The notes under the pieces were generated by a model, which saw only the letters and a list, made by a program, of their open reading frames with translations, was not told the DNA's origin and did no database searches. DNA of 64,000 nt. Origin: Bicyclus anynana. Lineage: Eukaryota > Arthropoda > Insecta > Lepidoptera > Nymphalidae. Each line of letters begins with the position of its first letter. Positions within the stretch are counted from its first letter, which is position 1. The position numbers and the translations under genes were made by a program. The DNA lies in NCBI RefSeq assembly GCF_947172395.1, contig NC_069095.1:7998001-8062000 (forward strand), read 5' to 3'. Shown here one piece after another: positions 43,875 through 58,800 of the stretch.

Positions 43875-46800
43875 GTAAGTATAATTTTTATTGGATTTTT
43901 GAATGATATTTAAAATTAATTTATATCTTGAGATTTTTACAATAGAACTAAAATGAAATGATTGCGGAAATGAACCGTTCGCTAGATTTCCGCACCTCAT
44001 AAGGTTCTTAGCCGTAACAAGCTTCATTATAAACAAAGGTGTAAATTACTTATAAACTATGGCAACAGTTGTTGATTAACTATTGTAATGTAATAATGAT
44101 AATAAACATAAATATTGTTAAACATTACGATTTTAAAACGTACCGCTCTTCAAACTGTGGTCTGTCCATTGGCCATTCCAGTCCATTCGCTGAGCTATTG
44201 ACTTTAGTTCTTCTGAGAATCTTCTAATTTCTTATTCGATCTCGCAAAGAAACTCCAAGCATAACTCGCTCCATCTCTTACTGAGTGACTTTGAGCCTAC
44301 TAATGAGGCCCATGTTTAGCGACCAAGCCGTTATCATGAACATCTAATAGTGATAGTTAAATAATCAAACATTAGCCTAGTCCCGCTAACCCGTATTGGC
44401 AAATCAGGCTCTATGTCGACTCTCCTACAAGGAGGAAAACCTGGCCCAGAAGTGGGAAGTTGTGATAGTAAATGAAAACCTGGTTATCTACCAATATTAT
44501 AAATGCGAAAGTAAGTCTGTCTGTCTTTCTGTCTGTTATCTTTTCACGGCTAAACGGCTTAACCGATCAAGACGAATTTTGATAAAATGGTAAATGGAAC
44601 TTTGAAGCAAAACAAAGGATAGTTTTTGACACTAAAATGATAATAGAAGGGGGTGAAGTAGAGGTTGAAAGTTTGTATGGAAAGTCCTTCATTTTTAGTT
44701 TTAAAAAATTGTTCGTAAGTCATAGAAAAAATAAGAAATATAATGTAATTCAAGAATTTTTGAAATTTAACCCTTAAAGCATTGTAATAGGGGTTGAAAG
44801 TTTATTTTGATTTCCACGCGGACGAAGTCGCGGGCGTCTGCAACTTTGCTATATCACAAATTGCTTAGAAAATAAGTAGTTATCATTGTATCAGCAACTG
44901 TTGTTTGTTCGCAATATAGATAAATATGTACATCGGAACAAAGTGGTCCATACACTATAATTTTATTACTGTGTGAAAATATCAAATAAAAGACTGACCA
45001 TATAAAATAAACACTACAAAGTAGCAGGAAATAAGCAAATAACGTTCTTAAAGGTGCTAATGTTATTATGATAATGGCGCTAACAAAAGTTTTAAATTTA
45101 TGAAAAATATTTACATTTTAATTTATTAAGTGTTATTCAAAAAGTGTACTTTAATATCGTTTACCTAAATTATTAAAAAAAATATATCTTGACGTTGCAT
45201 ACTTGTTTAATGTTTATTATGACAGTTTTTCAACAGACGAAGAAATGGAAGCTCTCAATTCGACGTGTATATTTTGTATCTTTGATTCTTAAATCAAAAA
45301 CCATTTATTTCAAAGGGGCTTAGTTAACAAGAAATTTTCAATCGTGAAGCTTGACTATGTAACAACTACCACCGGTTCAAAATCTGAAGGCAGGCTCAGT
45401 AGGTAACGCAAGTGTGTATCGCAAGTGCGAGTTTTGAATTCTCCTCTGTCTCTTTCTGTAGTATCATGATAGACAGAAACAGATTGAGGTTGATTTAAGT
45501 TAAACAAAGCATCGTTATAGAATAGCCCCACTGCTGAGAAACCTCGTCATGTTTTAGATAGCTATCATACTAATATTATAAAGCTGAAGAGTTTAATTGT
45601 TTATTAGTTTGCTTGAATGCGCTAATCTCAGGAACTACTGGTCTAATTTAAAAAAATATTTTAGTGTTAAATAGCCCGTTCATTGAAGAAGGCTATATAG
45701 ACTATATTTTATCACCTTACTCCTACGAAAACCACGCAAGTAAAACCGCGCGGCGTCAGCTAGTCTTTTATAACTGACTCAATGGTCCAGTAGTTAGCCA
45801 AAATGGCTGAGGTTCACGAGGCCCTGGGTTCGAATCCTGGAATCTGGAGTTTCAGACCGGTTAGGGAGTTGATAGTGTTACACCCCCGCTTCTCGGAGAG
45901 TACGTCAAGCCATCCGTTTAGCTAATTCAGCGTAGCCTATTCACTAATTTGGTCTTTATTAACAATATATTAAAATAAACATGAAATCAATTGAGATATG
46001 TCATCTATCTACTGTATGATATCGACGAGGGTTTGTTAATAAGCACCGGGTGAGATTCGTTACATAGAATATCAATTCCGTATAATATGTCAATTTACTT
46101 AAGTCAAAGTTAGTGAATAAGGCTGCTAGTCATTATCAATAACATCCGTGAGTGAGGCCTGGATTTGTAAAATAGGCTGATATTGATGTTTTAAATAGAT
46201 ACAAAGATATAGACAGCAGAAACGAAAGAACAGAAACCTTGAAAAAACTCATAGCTCTTCTTGGGGATTTAAAAAGAATTTAAAAAATAATATGATCATA
46301 TTTTTATTTTTTTCATCAAAATAATTTATCTAAATAATTTTTATTTAGACGGCCGCGTGGCGCAGTGGGTAGTGACCCTACTTTCTGCATCCACGGCCGT
46401 GGGTTCGATTCCCACAACTGGAAAATATTCGTGTGATGAACATGGGTTTTTTCCAGTGTCTGTGTGTATTTATACATTATATAAGTATTTATATGTAGTA
46501 TGTAAATGTTTATGAATATTATAATAACAACTATCTTAGTACCCATAACACAAGCTGCTGTGTATGCTTACTTTAGGGCTAATTAGTGATGTGTATTGTT
46601 TAAGTATATATTTATTTATATATTTTTATTCCGAATGCCACAGGAGCTAAGTTCCGAACTGCAGCAAGTTTTGAATCGCTATTTAAATTTTGTCGTTCGG
46701 CATAAATAACGAGGAATTAATGAATGTAAGCTTGTCTTTGACCTTTAATATTTCGTAACAGTTGATGTTATTGTTTTAACCGAGAGTTTTACCGGCGTAC

Positions 46801-49800
46801 GTTGCACAACTTGTAATAATTATCTAGACATAAAATTATTTTGGTTCAATATTGTATCTTTTAAAAATATTTTTGCTTAATTAACTTTTCAATCCCAATA
46901 TGAAGTACTTACACTTTTAAAAAATAATTAAGCTATTAGTGAATACCCTAGAATATGAAAAGGAGATGGTCCATTTCAGGTCCACTCTTGTACCCCGTAT
47001 CATTAGAATTTAAAAATACAAGGATCTTATTAAAATTTATGAAAGTGAATAAATGTAACTAAATAAAAAGAAATAAATAAAATTAAAACCCAATTTTTTG
47101 AGTTATATAAAGATGGCGCCCATAGAGCAACTATGAAATGACAATTATTGACAACAAACGTCAAATTGATTACTGCATTGAAAACGTCATCAATCCGCCA
47201 CTATTACACTTAATAGTATTGCATTTCTTGGGGTATAATGAATATTATTTCGAAAGAATTAAAGTAAATTCGTAGATTTTTTATAATCAAAAATAGTTAA
47301 AAAAAATATTTTCTTTTATTTCCGCTAGGGTACAATGATTGGACCTGGGCTCCATACAATTTTGTACCATCTCTTTTAATATCAAAACAATATGTGACTG
47401 AGTGAATTGGTATGGTAGTTATCTGTTAGTGCCTTTTCGAGTTATTTTAGGAAATTTAGGCGTTCGTTAATTTGTTCCAAAATTTTTAACATATAAATTA
47501 TTACGATACTTTTAATTCCAGGATTGAAATACAATTTGTACAAATGCTAAATAGACGTTGTACTTAGTTTAATTTTGAGACAGAGACTAAAATGTATATT
47601 TTGTAATATTAACTTTAAAATGGCCTTTTTTTGTAGCTTCGCTTCGCCATGACTCGTAGTTCAATAGAGTTCAACAACAAATAGTTACATATACAATCTT
47701 GCCAATTATTTACATTGTATTACACGGTCATTAAAATACTTCTGTTATTATTACATAATTTCATAGTAATATGTTGCTCTAATCATCAGACAATGATTTG
47801 CTATAATCATGTGAAAACCTTGATAAGGTTTTTTATTGCCCTATAGACTTGGCGCTATAGACTCGCTACCAGAATACCTTGGCTTATGAACTGACATCCT
47901 TGTTATAATCGTAAACCTGAAAAAACACTAGTGTAGGTCCAACTATATTCTTGAAAAATTATTATCAGGGCGACGTGACGACGACGAGTGTGTCATTTTA
48001 CGATTCAAAACTTATATAATTAATGATTTAATTGGATTATTAACTGATGATTCTATTATTTTAACGGCCTCGTTGATTTAGTGGTTAGCATGTGTGCCCA
48101 TTGATTAGTCCAATTACCAAGTCCTGGGTTCGAGTTCGAGCTGTAAAATATTGAGGTTTTCATTCTTTTAAAAAACTTTCTGTAAAAATTCTGTGCCTAT
48201 TATGACTGATAGTGATCGTAAAAAATCCTAGGCCCGCCATCGGAGCAGCATGGTGGGTCTCAGCTGCATATCGTATAAGGAGGGAGATATGCTGGGAAAT
48301 GATCATTGGTCAATTTTTGTATATTTTTTTGAGCTGTTCAGCTCAACAAAATGCTCTTCCTTCTTCCACTCTACCGGTGGAATTAAAAAAATTGTTTAAA
48401 TAACCGCGAACATTAGCCGAGTATATTTACTACGAGTAAGATAATATAGTTCAGAGCACACTGAATAATACAGTATTTTATTTAGATTCGAGTTTAATTT
48501 AAATTGCCGTGTTTATGGTCTATTTATGTACATATTTGTATGTCTATAACGTAATCACGTAGAAACAAGGTAATATTCAAATTTGAACTTAATTTCATGT
48601 AGGCTTTTTGTTTATTTAATTATTCTGAATGAAATTATTGAAATTAGCTGTTGTCCGTGACTTTGTTCGAATGAAATGTTTATCGGTTAATTACATACTA
48701 ATATTTTAATTGAATAAGTTTACTTTGTCTTTACGATGCAGACATGAAAACATAGCGTATTTTCATGATATGTAGTCATCATTCGCTGATAGATGTTTGA
48801 GGGTTTTATTAGTACAGCGATCTAATACACATACTATAGACGCAGAAAATGGGCCAACCGAAAGGGGTGTAAATTTTCATCCTACTCAGAGTTAGCCCGG
48901 TTCCATCTTAGATTGCATCATCACTTATCATCAGGTGAAATTGTCGTCAAGGGCTAACTTGTAACTTGGGGTGTAAATTTTCATCCTACTCAGAGTTAGC
49001 CCGGTTCCATCTTAGATTGCATCATCACTTATCATCAAGTGAAATTGTCGTCAAGGGATAACTTGTCACTGATTTCATCTTTATTAACAACCTATTAAAA
49101 TAAAGACCAAATCTACCTACTGATTGATAACCGCCACGTGTTGTCAGTAGGCCGGGTGACATTTCTTACATAAAATCTGTATTTCGTATATATTATGTCA
49201 ATTAGGATACGTAAAGTTAGTGAATTGGCCTGCTGGCCCACTAGTGAGTCGTTTAAATACGCTGATAATAATTATGATATTTACGATCATATGAGTTTCT
49301 GAATCATAATTATACCTGATTGCAAAGAAATATTGGTCAAATATTATATTTTTTTATACGTCCGTTCCTGAAGTAATAAAACCATTTTACAATGGGTAGC
49401 GAAGCTAAAAATAAAAATACACGTAAAAAAATATAAAAATAAACTAATAATTTTATAATTACCATATTTGGTCAAATATTATAATTTTTTATACGTCCGT
49501 TCCTGAAGTAATAAAACCATTTTACAATGGGTAGCGAGGCTAAAAATAAAAAAACACGTAAAAAAATATAAAAATAAACTAATAATTTTATAATTACCAT
49601 ATTTAATTTGTGCTCAAACCTTGTAACAACAGTAATTAAGCACCCTTGACTTACGGGCACAAGCTATAATTTGCTACCGATATAAAACCTAATAAGGACT
49701 TTACTAACAATAACTAAGCAATTTTGTAATTTTCTAGTGCCTTTGAACTTTATACAAAATACTAATAATTCAGCTAGTTATTATATATATATATAACTAG

Positions 49801-52800
49801 CTGAATTAATCTTCCTACAATATACAGTAGGTATACACGTTATGTACCTACATTAAATTTTGCAAGTGTGCAATCAATGGAAGCATATACCTGTATTGTA
49901 AACATAAATCATTATATTTTGGACTCTATTTCCAACGCAATAAGAACTAAAAATACGAGAAGGATTTCTACATTTAAATGCATGTTCAAAGCACGGAGGA
50001 TTCAAAATTCAATTATAGGATATTTCATGAGACGCCTGAAAGATTTCAGGATGAACGATATATTGTGGTGTCTGATCTCTGTTGGTAGGATGCAAAATCT
50101 AATAATGTTGTTGCTTCTATATCTTTATACAAAATATTAGATACTAGCGGACGCCCGCGACTTCGTCCGCGTGAAATTTAATTTTTCACAAATCCCTCGG
50201 GAACCATGGATTTTTCGGGTTCAAGAGTAAAATCTATTTCTATTCCAAATTTCAGCCTCATCGGTTTAGTAGTTGTGGCATTAAAGAGTAACAAACATTC
50301 AAACAAACATCCATACAAACTTTCGCGTTTATAATATTAGTAGGATTATTCGTCTACACTAAAAAAAGGGGTTTGTGAGGTTGTAGGGGTTGCCAATCGT
50401 CAATACTAACGCGGCTAATCGGTAACGAATTTTTCATAATCGGTTCAGTGGATCCAGAGATTACCCCCATTAACTTACAACCACACAAATTTTACCTCTT
50501 TATAATAAATTATAAAATGTAATTTTGAACGTTATGTTTCTGGCATTGGCTTTAATGTTCACGTAAAAAATACACGTATTCTGAAATTGAATTGAGGAAA
50601 ATACGCGTCAAATCAAATGCTCCTGTCTTTTTGAGAACAAAAATAAAGCCCCCAGGCTGTATACAAAGTCGTTTTATCTCTCTTCATTATAAAAATGCTG
50701 TTGTTTACTTTTCTATGCCACGGTTTTATTTTCGGAATTAGCTTAAGGAACAGCATAGAGTTTAACAAATATTTAATAAGATTCTATACAACGAACTATA
50801 AATTATATTACGTTGGCTTGTCTGAATTTAGAATATCGTAGTATCTAGAACATCTTAACAAGTTAACTTCTTTCTGTCATCAATCCGCTAATGAAACAAA
50901 GCTATAGAAAGCCAGTATTTCCTCCGTTAATTCTTTAGAAGATAGAAAAGCTTAGTTTTACACAACCCGAATACAAACACTAACCCAAGACCTTTTTTAA
51001 ATCTATACTAATATTATAAAGCTGAAGAGTTGGTTTGTTTGAACGCGCTAATCTCAGGAACGACTGGTCCGATTTGAAAAATTATTTCAGTGTTAGATAG
51101 CCCATTTATCGAAAAAGGCTATAGGCTATATATTATCCCCGTATTCCTTAGAGAACGGGAACCACGCGGGTCAAACCGCGCGGCATCAGCTTGTCTTAAT
51201 ATATAAATGCAAAAGGTCATTCATAACTAAATCTGGAAAACCGCTTGACGTACAAAGATGAAATTTGGCAGCAAGGTATTTTATAGATAGTAGACGTCCG
51301 CTAAGAACGGATTTTGCGACAGGGCCGAATTAAGGAGGTCTAAAGTGTCTAGATAGTGCGACACATATTTTCTTATCCTTTTTATTGTTTCTAGCCGACT
51401 ACATCCACCCGTGTAATGCAACAACTAGCGCATGTCTTATAAAAGCAACGCAAGACGCTATCCCGGAGTTTGTGAAAGGTATTCCGAACCTCGGCGTACC
51501 TTCCCTAGATCCTTTTGTGATCGAAAAGCTGGCGATACCGCTCAACGGGCTCAAAGTAACGTTTTACAAGGGAAAAGTATCAGGCTTCAGGAAATGCATA
51601 GTGGATAATGTTATGTAAGTAGATATTGTTACATAATAAGCTGCATTCAATGATGTTAGAAGAAAAAACAGGTAAATAGCGTACATAAACCACGTTCGAT
51701 ATTTGCAATTGGCACTCAAAAAATGTTTTAGCTGCGTTGTCAACAGCTCGACGGCAGTTCGGCGACTGAGCTCAGGTTTGCTAATTAGCATAGTTTTAAC
51801 GTGCCACTTGCGGTTCGCGAAGAACCTATCTACCTCTTTTTTCTCCTAACATCATTGGCTCTATCTACATTATTTATGGAGATTATTGTCTATTTTTGGT
51901 ATGTGTGTGACTTTGTATGTGTTTGGCAAGACAAGCGTTTGACAGTAGACATGACAAGAAACTAACGCAAAGCAATGATCACGTGTAACTTGAATGATTC
52001 TTCTCACGGATTTTAGCGATAAGACCGCCTTTGCACGCTAATTGCAAAATATTATATAAGCTTACTAGCGGACGCCCGCGTCTTCGTCCGCGTGGAATAA
52101 AATTCAGTTTTTCACTAATCCCGCGGGAACCGTGGGTTTTTCGGGATGATGGCTACACCAGTAGCCTAGTGTTAATCCAGAATAAAATACATTTTCATTC
52201 CAAATCAGCCCAATCGCTTTAGTAGACGCAGCGCAATGGAGGAACAAACATAGATACACACAAACTTTCACCTTTATAATTTTAGTGTGAAATGTGATAG
52301 TGTGATTATATAGACTTATAAACTTATTTTAATTTTGTATGTATTTCGATATCTGCGCACGCAACAGAGAATTAAGAGCGCGCAGCACGTCGGTACGATA
52401 TGGATAAAATTCGAAGCGCAAGCGAGACGCCGAATTATGACTTTCACGTGAGTGAAAAGCACGGAGCGATTGATGCGCGACGCAAATTTTATGACTTGAG
52501 CGCCAAAACCATTTTTAACTACTTGCAAGTAAATTAAACAACATAACGAAAAACAAAATGGCCATGTTCAAGATATATACCTAATTTTCTATACAAAACA
52601 AAAATGTAAGAAAATAAGTTCGCTTTTCCTGAAATTGAAAGCAAAATGTGAGCAAAACATGTATTTTTCAAAAAAATAAACTATCGAGAAAAGTTTTACA
52701 AATTGTGTATTTTGTATAGAATTTCTTTTCCAGAATCTGAGATCTAGAAACATTTGTAACCACCAAATTACATATTGCACACTCAAAAACCCAAGAACCA

Positions 52801-55800
52801 AGGTCAGTCATGAAGACCCATGCTAAAATCTGTCCATCAAATTCTGACGGTTAAGCGGTTAATTATTTTGATAGATTAACATCACCGATGCGTGATATGG
52901 AGCTCGATTTAGCGGCACTAATTGGATTCGATTCACATGTCAATAGTACCTACTACCCTACCTACAACGTGGGTCTAGGGTTGCCATTGTAAATTAGCAA
53001 AAACATAGTTCTGCACTTTAGAATTTTCGAAGGTTGTATTGCCGGTGTAGTGAATTTAATGTTCTTAATTCAAATTATATATTCAATTATTTAGTTTATC
53101 ATGACTAATAGATCATGGGCTCCTTTTTTAAATGGTCTTAAATAGTTCATTATCATTCTACTAGATTGATATTTTTTAATTTTTTAATTTATTTTAGACG
53201 TGATTACATGAAAATTTTAGTTTTGAAATCTTCTTCGTACGTTAACTTAATTAACGTTACGTTACGTACTTAACGTTTTGCCCACAATAGCTTCTGAAAA
53301 TTCTCCATTTTGTGATGCACCCTTTTTTAAACATTTAAGTATTTTAAAAAGAAAAAAAAAAGAATTGAAAATCTTATCAAAGCCACGGTATATTTAATTG
53401 TACTTTTCATTAACTTAATGTTTACAAATAAGAAATATTCTTCTACAAAATAAATATCTCCGAAATTTTTTTATTACGAAAATTCAATAACGGAAATTTA
53501 CTCAGACTTAGCTCAAAAGTAAGTAGTCCGTTCAAAATAGATAATAGATATTTGAAATAACAACTCCAAAATTAAAAACACCAAAATATTTTACCTTCAA
53601 AACCCTTTTAGCACCCATATGATATGACTTTTAACACTTTACTTCTACTGGTGCACCTTAATTTCTAACAAAATTTAGCTTTGTCCGAGTATTTATCACT
53701 ATTTATATTTAAGTTGACAGGACTATAGATATAAAGTAGACTAAAAATACATTCATACAAAGAATTACTATTAAACCTCAATAACCTAAAATAATTCATT
53801 AAAATAACAAACGTTACTTAATGATTCAATATGCGTTACAGAGATTCATCGTGTTGAAATATAATGTCATTGACAGCGTGAACTATCAGTGAATCCCAAT
53901 GCGACAGACCTAATTTATATGAACCACAAAGTAACACGATGATTTTATCCCACGTTTCATCATCATTATTATACCTACTTTTAATGGCCTACCTACTACA
54001 AAATACAGGTTTTCCTTTCTCATATGGGAGAGTTAATTTTCGAGATTAGACCTGGCACGCTGCGCCAAAGCATGGGCTTAGATAGAGCATCATCATCATC
54101 ATCATCATATCGATTGACGTCCACTGCAGGGACTGCATAGGCTTTTTATAGGGACTTCCAAACATCACCGCTAAGGATGCAGGCATCCAAACGGCTCGCT
54201 TGTTGTCGTCAGTCCATCTGGTGGGCGGTCGACCAACATTGCGCTTTCTAATGCGGGGTCGCCATTCCAGCACCTTGGGACCCCAACGTCCATCGGCTGC
54301 TCGAGCTCGCTCCTTACACCCAGGGGGGAAGAAGAAAATGCATCTTTTATTCCAATCTCTTTATAATATGACAGAACAACGAATAAGTTAAACATAAATC
54401 ATAATTTCTGTCAGGTTTAATGGTCATCACTTTTAAACCGTTTACACCAAGTTCTTACAAAAAAATGTTGATAGGCACTTGATAATGTAAAAACTAGAAA
54501 ATTAAATTATTTTTTTAACTACTGTATGTCACCAGTTCACTTAATTACCTACCGACAAGTAAAAAAAACAACTTCCGCGTAACATTATTATGTAGTAATT
54601 AATATTTTTTTAACCGTGCTAACTATTCTTACATGACATAAATGGTAGTGTGGAAGAGATCGCTCATTAACGATAAGACAGTTCAGTACAGTAGTCTTAG
54701 TTAATTTTTAACCGGCTTCCAAAAAAGGAATTTCTTCATTTTTTATGGTGTTTATTTCATTCATATAGTTACTATTTATCCGTTTCAGAAACCTATCTTG
54801 TCTGTATTTTTTACCCCAACCAATCGTTCCCGAATTCATCATCAACATGGATTTTCCAAAAACTTTTTGCCCCTGCGTCCGGTCACTGAAAATCCTGCTA
54901 TCCTTAATGTACCTGTAAAAACTACATGAGATCCATGCAATTGTTCCGGAGTTTAAATTGTTTTTCTCCCTTTCGCTTTTCCTCCGTTTACAATGTTTGG
55001 TATTCAATGTATCAGCAATCCGTTTCTACTCTTTAATTAATCCAGCTCACACATGAAAGCTCTGTATTTGATCCGTACGATGACATGTATGTATGTCTGC
55101 ATTATGTAAGAGTAGGGACGTATGATTATCTATACTTAATATTATTAAGCTGAAAAGTTTGTTTGTTTGATTGAACGCGCTAATCTCAGGTACTTCTGGT
55201 CCGATTTAGAAAATTCTTTCAGTGTTAGATAGACCATTTATCAAGAAAGGCTATAGGCTTTATATTATCCCCGTAATTCTACGGGATCGGGAACCACGCG
55301 GGTGAAACCGCGAGGACATCAGCTAGTGTAGGAATAAAATCGCACAAATAGGTAAGAAAAGCTGTAAATGGTACAATGTCGAAGGGACTTATTTATTTAC
55401 TACTACTACTATTTATTTATTTTGGAAAAAAAATTGTACGATAATATTTGGAAAAAATAATGTTAAACAAATTCAATCGATTTAACTCAACACACTATGA
55501 ATAAAAATGAAAAAGTTGTATGTGCTTAAATCGTTTTGAAAACGGTATCCAGCCAAATATGTAGTATCAAATAAATATTATCATGCCAACGATATTATCT
55601 AAATCTAGCAAAATATTAAAGTTAATAAGTTCTCCATATTTCTATGTTTCAGATCAGAATTGGAAAAACGTCACTTCGTATTGGAATTTCACTGCAATCT
55701 TACCATCAAGGGTCAATACGATGCAGTTGGCAGAATTCTACTGTTCCCTATCAACGGAGAAGGAGACGCGAAAGTTAAACTAAGTAAGATCATTATTTTA

Positions 55801-58800
55801 TTTTATTTCACTATAACAATAGCTATTTTCCCGGGGTCTGCTTGAACCGTGGAATGTAAGAAAATTAGGTAATTACCGAAGCCAGATAGGTTTAAATAAC
55901 TAATAAGGCAGTTACACTAATAAGTTATTATTACATTAGTTAAAATATTTCTTTACTAAATCAAAGTCAGAGTGGGGACAAGTGTTTTTCTAAAAAGCTG
56001 TCATTAGTTTTTTTGTTGTTTTTTCCAAAGGGAATAAGACACAGCGGGTGAAGTATTCCCAGTAATTTTAATTATATCCTTAACCTCCTTTCATCTCGTC
56101 CTTATACTCGTAATCTTGATCTGAACTGTACCTACATCTTGACGTAAACTGTATGTCATGTTTGTTTAAAACTGCCTTTATCTTATATCCAGCCCAAACT
56201 ATATCTATGTACATGTATTCCTCGTTTTCAACTCATATTCGGCTCACTGCTCAGCTCGAGTCTTCTCTCAGAATGAGAAGGATTAGGCCAACAGTCCACC
56301 ACGCGGGCCCAATGCGGATTGGCAGACTTCACACACGCAGAGAACTAAGAAAATTCTCTGGTATGCAGGTTTCATCACGATGTTTTCATTCACCGTTTGA
56401 AACACTAAAACAGTAAGAACAGTATCGAATACTAGAATATGTATAGTAAAACAAGTATTCGTCGTGGAGGTACATAAAAACCGATAGATAGAACATTTTC
56501 GACATAGAGAGTAAAAGTAAATTAAATTAATCTATTTTATTTATTTTCCAGCAAATCTTCGAATGAAACTGGACATCAACACGAAATACGTCAAAGACAA
56601 ACAAGGTATAGACTACTTCTCCATCAAGAACTACAAATACTCCTTCGATTACGGTGACCACGTGTATTTTGACCTACAGAATCTCTTCAAAGAAAGCAAA
56701 CAGCTAAGTAAGTTTATTTTTTAATATTTACATTACTTAATGATTAGTTATTGCATGACTACAATATAGTTATATCGTCTAATATATAACAATCTAGACA
56801 GTAGTATAAGTAAGTTATGCTCTTAAGAAGAACTATGGTTTGATTTAACCATTCCTCTGAATAGTTTATGTGCAGTAAAGTTTTGGTACCCTTCTTTGTT
56901 AGTAACCAATCAACAAATACCGACAAAAGACATAGTAAAACCAAATCAGAAAAAAGAGAAGAGATGGTATATAGGAGATGGTCCATTTCAGGTCCACTCT
57001 TAAACCCCGTATCATAAAAATTTAAAAAATACAAGGATTTTATTAAAATCTAAATAAGTGAATAAATCTAACTGCATAAAAAGTAATAAATAAAATTAAA
57101 TCCCAAGTTTTTGAGTTATATCAAGATGGCGCCTATAAAGCAACTATGGCATGACAACTGACAGCTAACGTCAAATCGACTACTGCATTGAAAACGTCAT
57201 CAATCCGAAATTAATACCCATAGTAGTGTTGCATTTCTTGGGAGAGAATGAATATTATTTCGAAAGAGTTAAAGTAAATTCGTAGATTTGTATAATCAAA
57301 AATAGTTAAAAAAAATCCGCCATGGTACAATGACTGATCCTGGGTTCCATACAATTTTGGACCATCTCCTTTGTATGAAGCCCAGGGTGTAATAAAATAT
57401 TTGATTATTTAAACCAATTTAGTTTTTGAAGAATTTTACGAAATTAAAATGTATAGTACCTACATAGACCTGGCTTGATATGGACCAATTTATTTGGTCC
57501 ATATGGTATGTAGTATGGTCTTCTGAATAAAGCAACATAATATTGCAAGGTTAAATATACTAATATTTTAGAGAGGCAAATCTTGTAAGGTTGTAAGGCA
57601 GCTGTTTAGGTAGTAGTATTTTATCCCGGTTTTCCCTCGAGAACGAGAATTTTACAGACGAAACCGCGGGGCGTCTAACGTCTCACAAAAAAGTAACTAT
57701 ATTCAACTATAGCTATAACTAATGAAAAATCAACCTCATTGCTTCGCGTTTAGATTTTTAATACAACGATAAGGTTGTCTAGTCGATTATATGTATTTAT
57801 CGTTAGCTCACAAAAAAGTAACTAGATTCAAATAAAGCTACTTATGGAAAATCAACCTTATCGCTTCGCGTTTAGATTTTAAATACAATAATAATATGTA
57901 TCACGCTGTCTGTGATGCATGACAACCAATTTGCGAGTGAAGATGTTTCACGCAAAAATGTAATTAGTTGTTATTTTTGTATAACAAAAAAAAAACAACT
58001 ACATGATTACAACTACCAAAACAGACATACTCTAACCGTCTACCATTCGTTCAAATTTTGAACTTGCCTTGAATTGAAACAGCCTCTGACATTCGATTTT
58101 GCTTTCGTATTACGTACGAGTAATTGTTTAACATTGGTCATATTAAAGTCAATTTATAAAGACGCCCGCGACTCCGTCCGCGTGGAATTCAGTGTTTCAC
58201 AAAACTCGCGGAAACGATTTTTTCGGGATAAGAAGTAGCCTATGTGTTTATACAGGCTATAGTCTATATTTACTTTAAATTTGAGTTAATTCGGTCTGTA
58301 ATCGCGGCGTGAAAGAGTAACATACTTTCATACCATCAAAATCATCAGTTTTGTGCAAAGAAACCATGGATTTTTTCGGGACAAAAAGTAGCCTATGTGT
58401 AATCTAGAGTAAAATCTATTTCCATCCAAATTTGACCGTGATCTTAAATCTATCTACTATGTCTATCTAAAAACCATTTCTGAAACCAGCTTTCAGTTTT
58501 AAAAAAAACTGCATCCAAATTGGTGCCATAGACAAATACACACTGCGGTTAAAGTTATGAAATAAATTCTTTGTTTCCGGGTATAATAATTTAGATCAGA
58601 TACGAAATAGATAAAAGAAAAAATGGTCTATTATTTTTGACGAGTCCTCTATATTATGTCCAGTGCAAACTCGAGACTTGCGGTGAAATATGCCACGCTA
58701 AAACCAATCAAACTTTTAATTAGAAATGTTGAACTTTTTCTTATTTTTATTACTTTCAGATTTTCTCAATTAAATGAGAACCGTGAAGGCCTATTATTGA

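Larger units (their letters stand above)
43875..51394. other. Gene 3 intron 1 (7.5 kb)
   Basis: The longest intron. It holds RTE, D, H, E, F, G and N repeats, one MITE of family L, two tandem duplications and a fold-back at 49766. The stretch 47378-48063 shows nothing recognisable. Confidence 0.7.
51615..55652. other. Gene 3 intron 2 (4.0 kb)
   Basis: Holds D, B, Q and E repeats. The AT-rich part 52287-54088 shows no recognisable content. Confidence 0.65.

Noticed and set aside
45781..45850. Possible tRNA gene with GGGTTCGAATCCTGG
   Set aside because: The T-arm looks good but no anticodon or acceptor stem fits. It matches other degraded family F heads.
48864..49067. CRISPR-like direct repeats
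   Set aside because: It is a two-copy tandem duplication of a SINE fragment in a eukaryotic intron, without spacers.
49868..50140. 90-codon open frame with a hydrophobic end
   Set aside because: Low-complexity composition, inside gene 3 intron 1, ending right at a family D repeat. No family resemblance.
54708..55007. 99-codon open frame on the minus strand
   Set aside because: Begins and ends inside a repeat-like stretch of family Q type; lysine/asparagine-rich with no domain.
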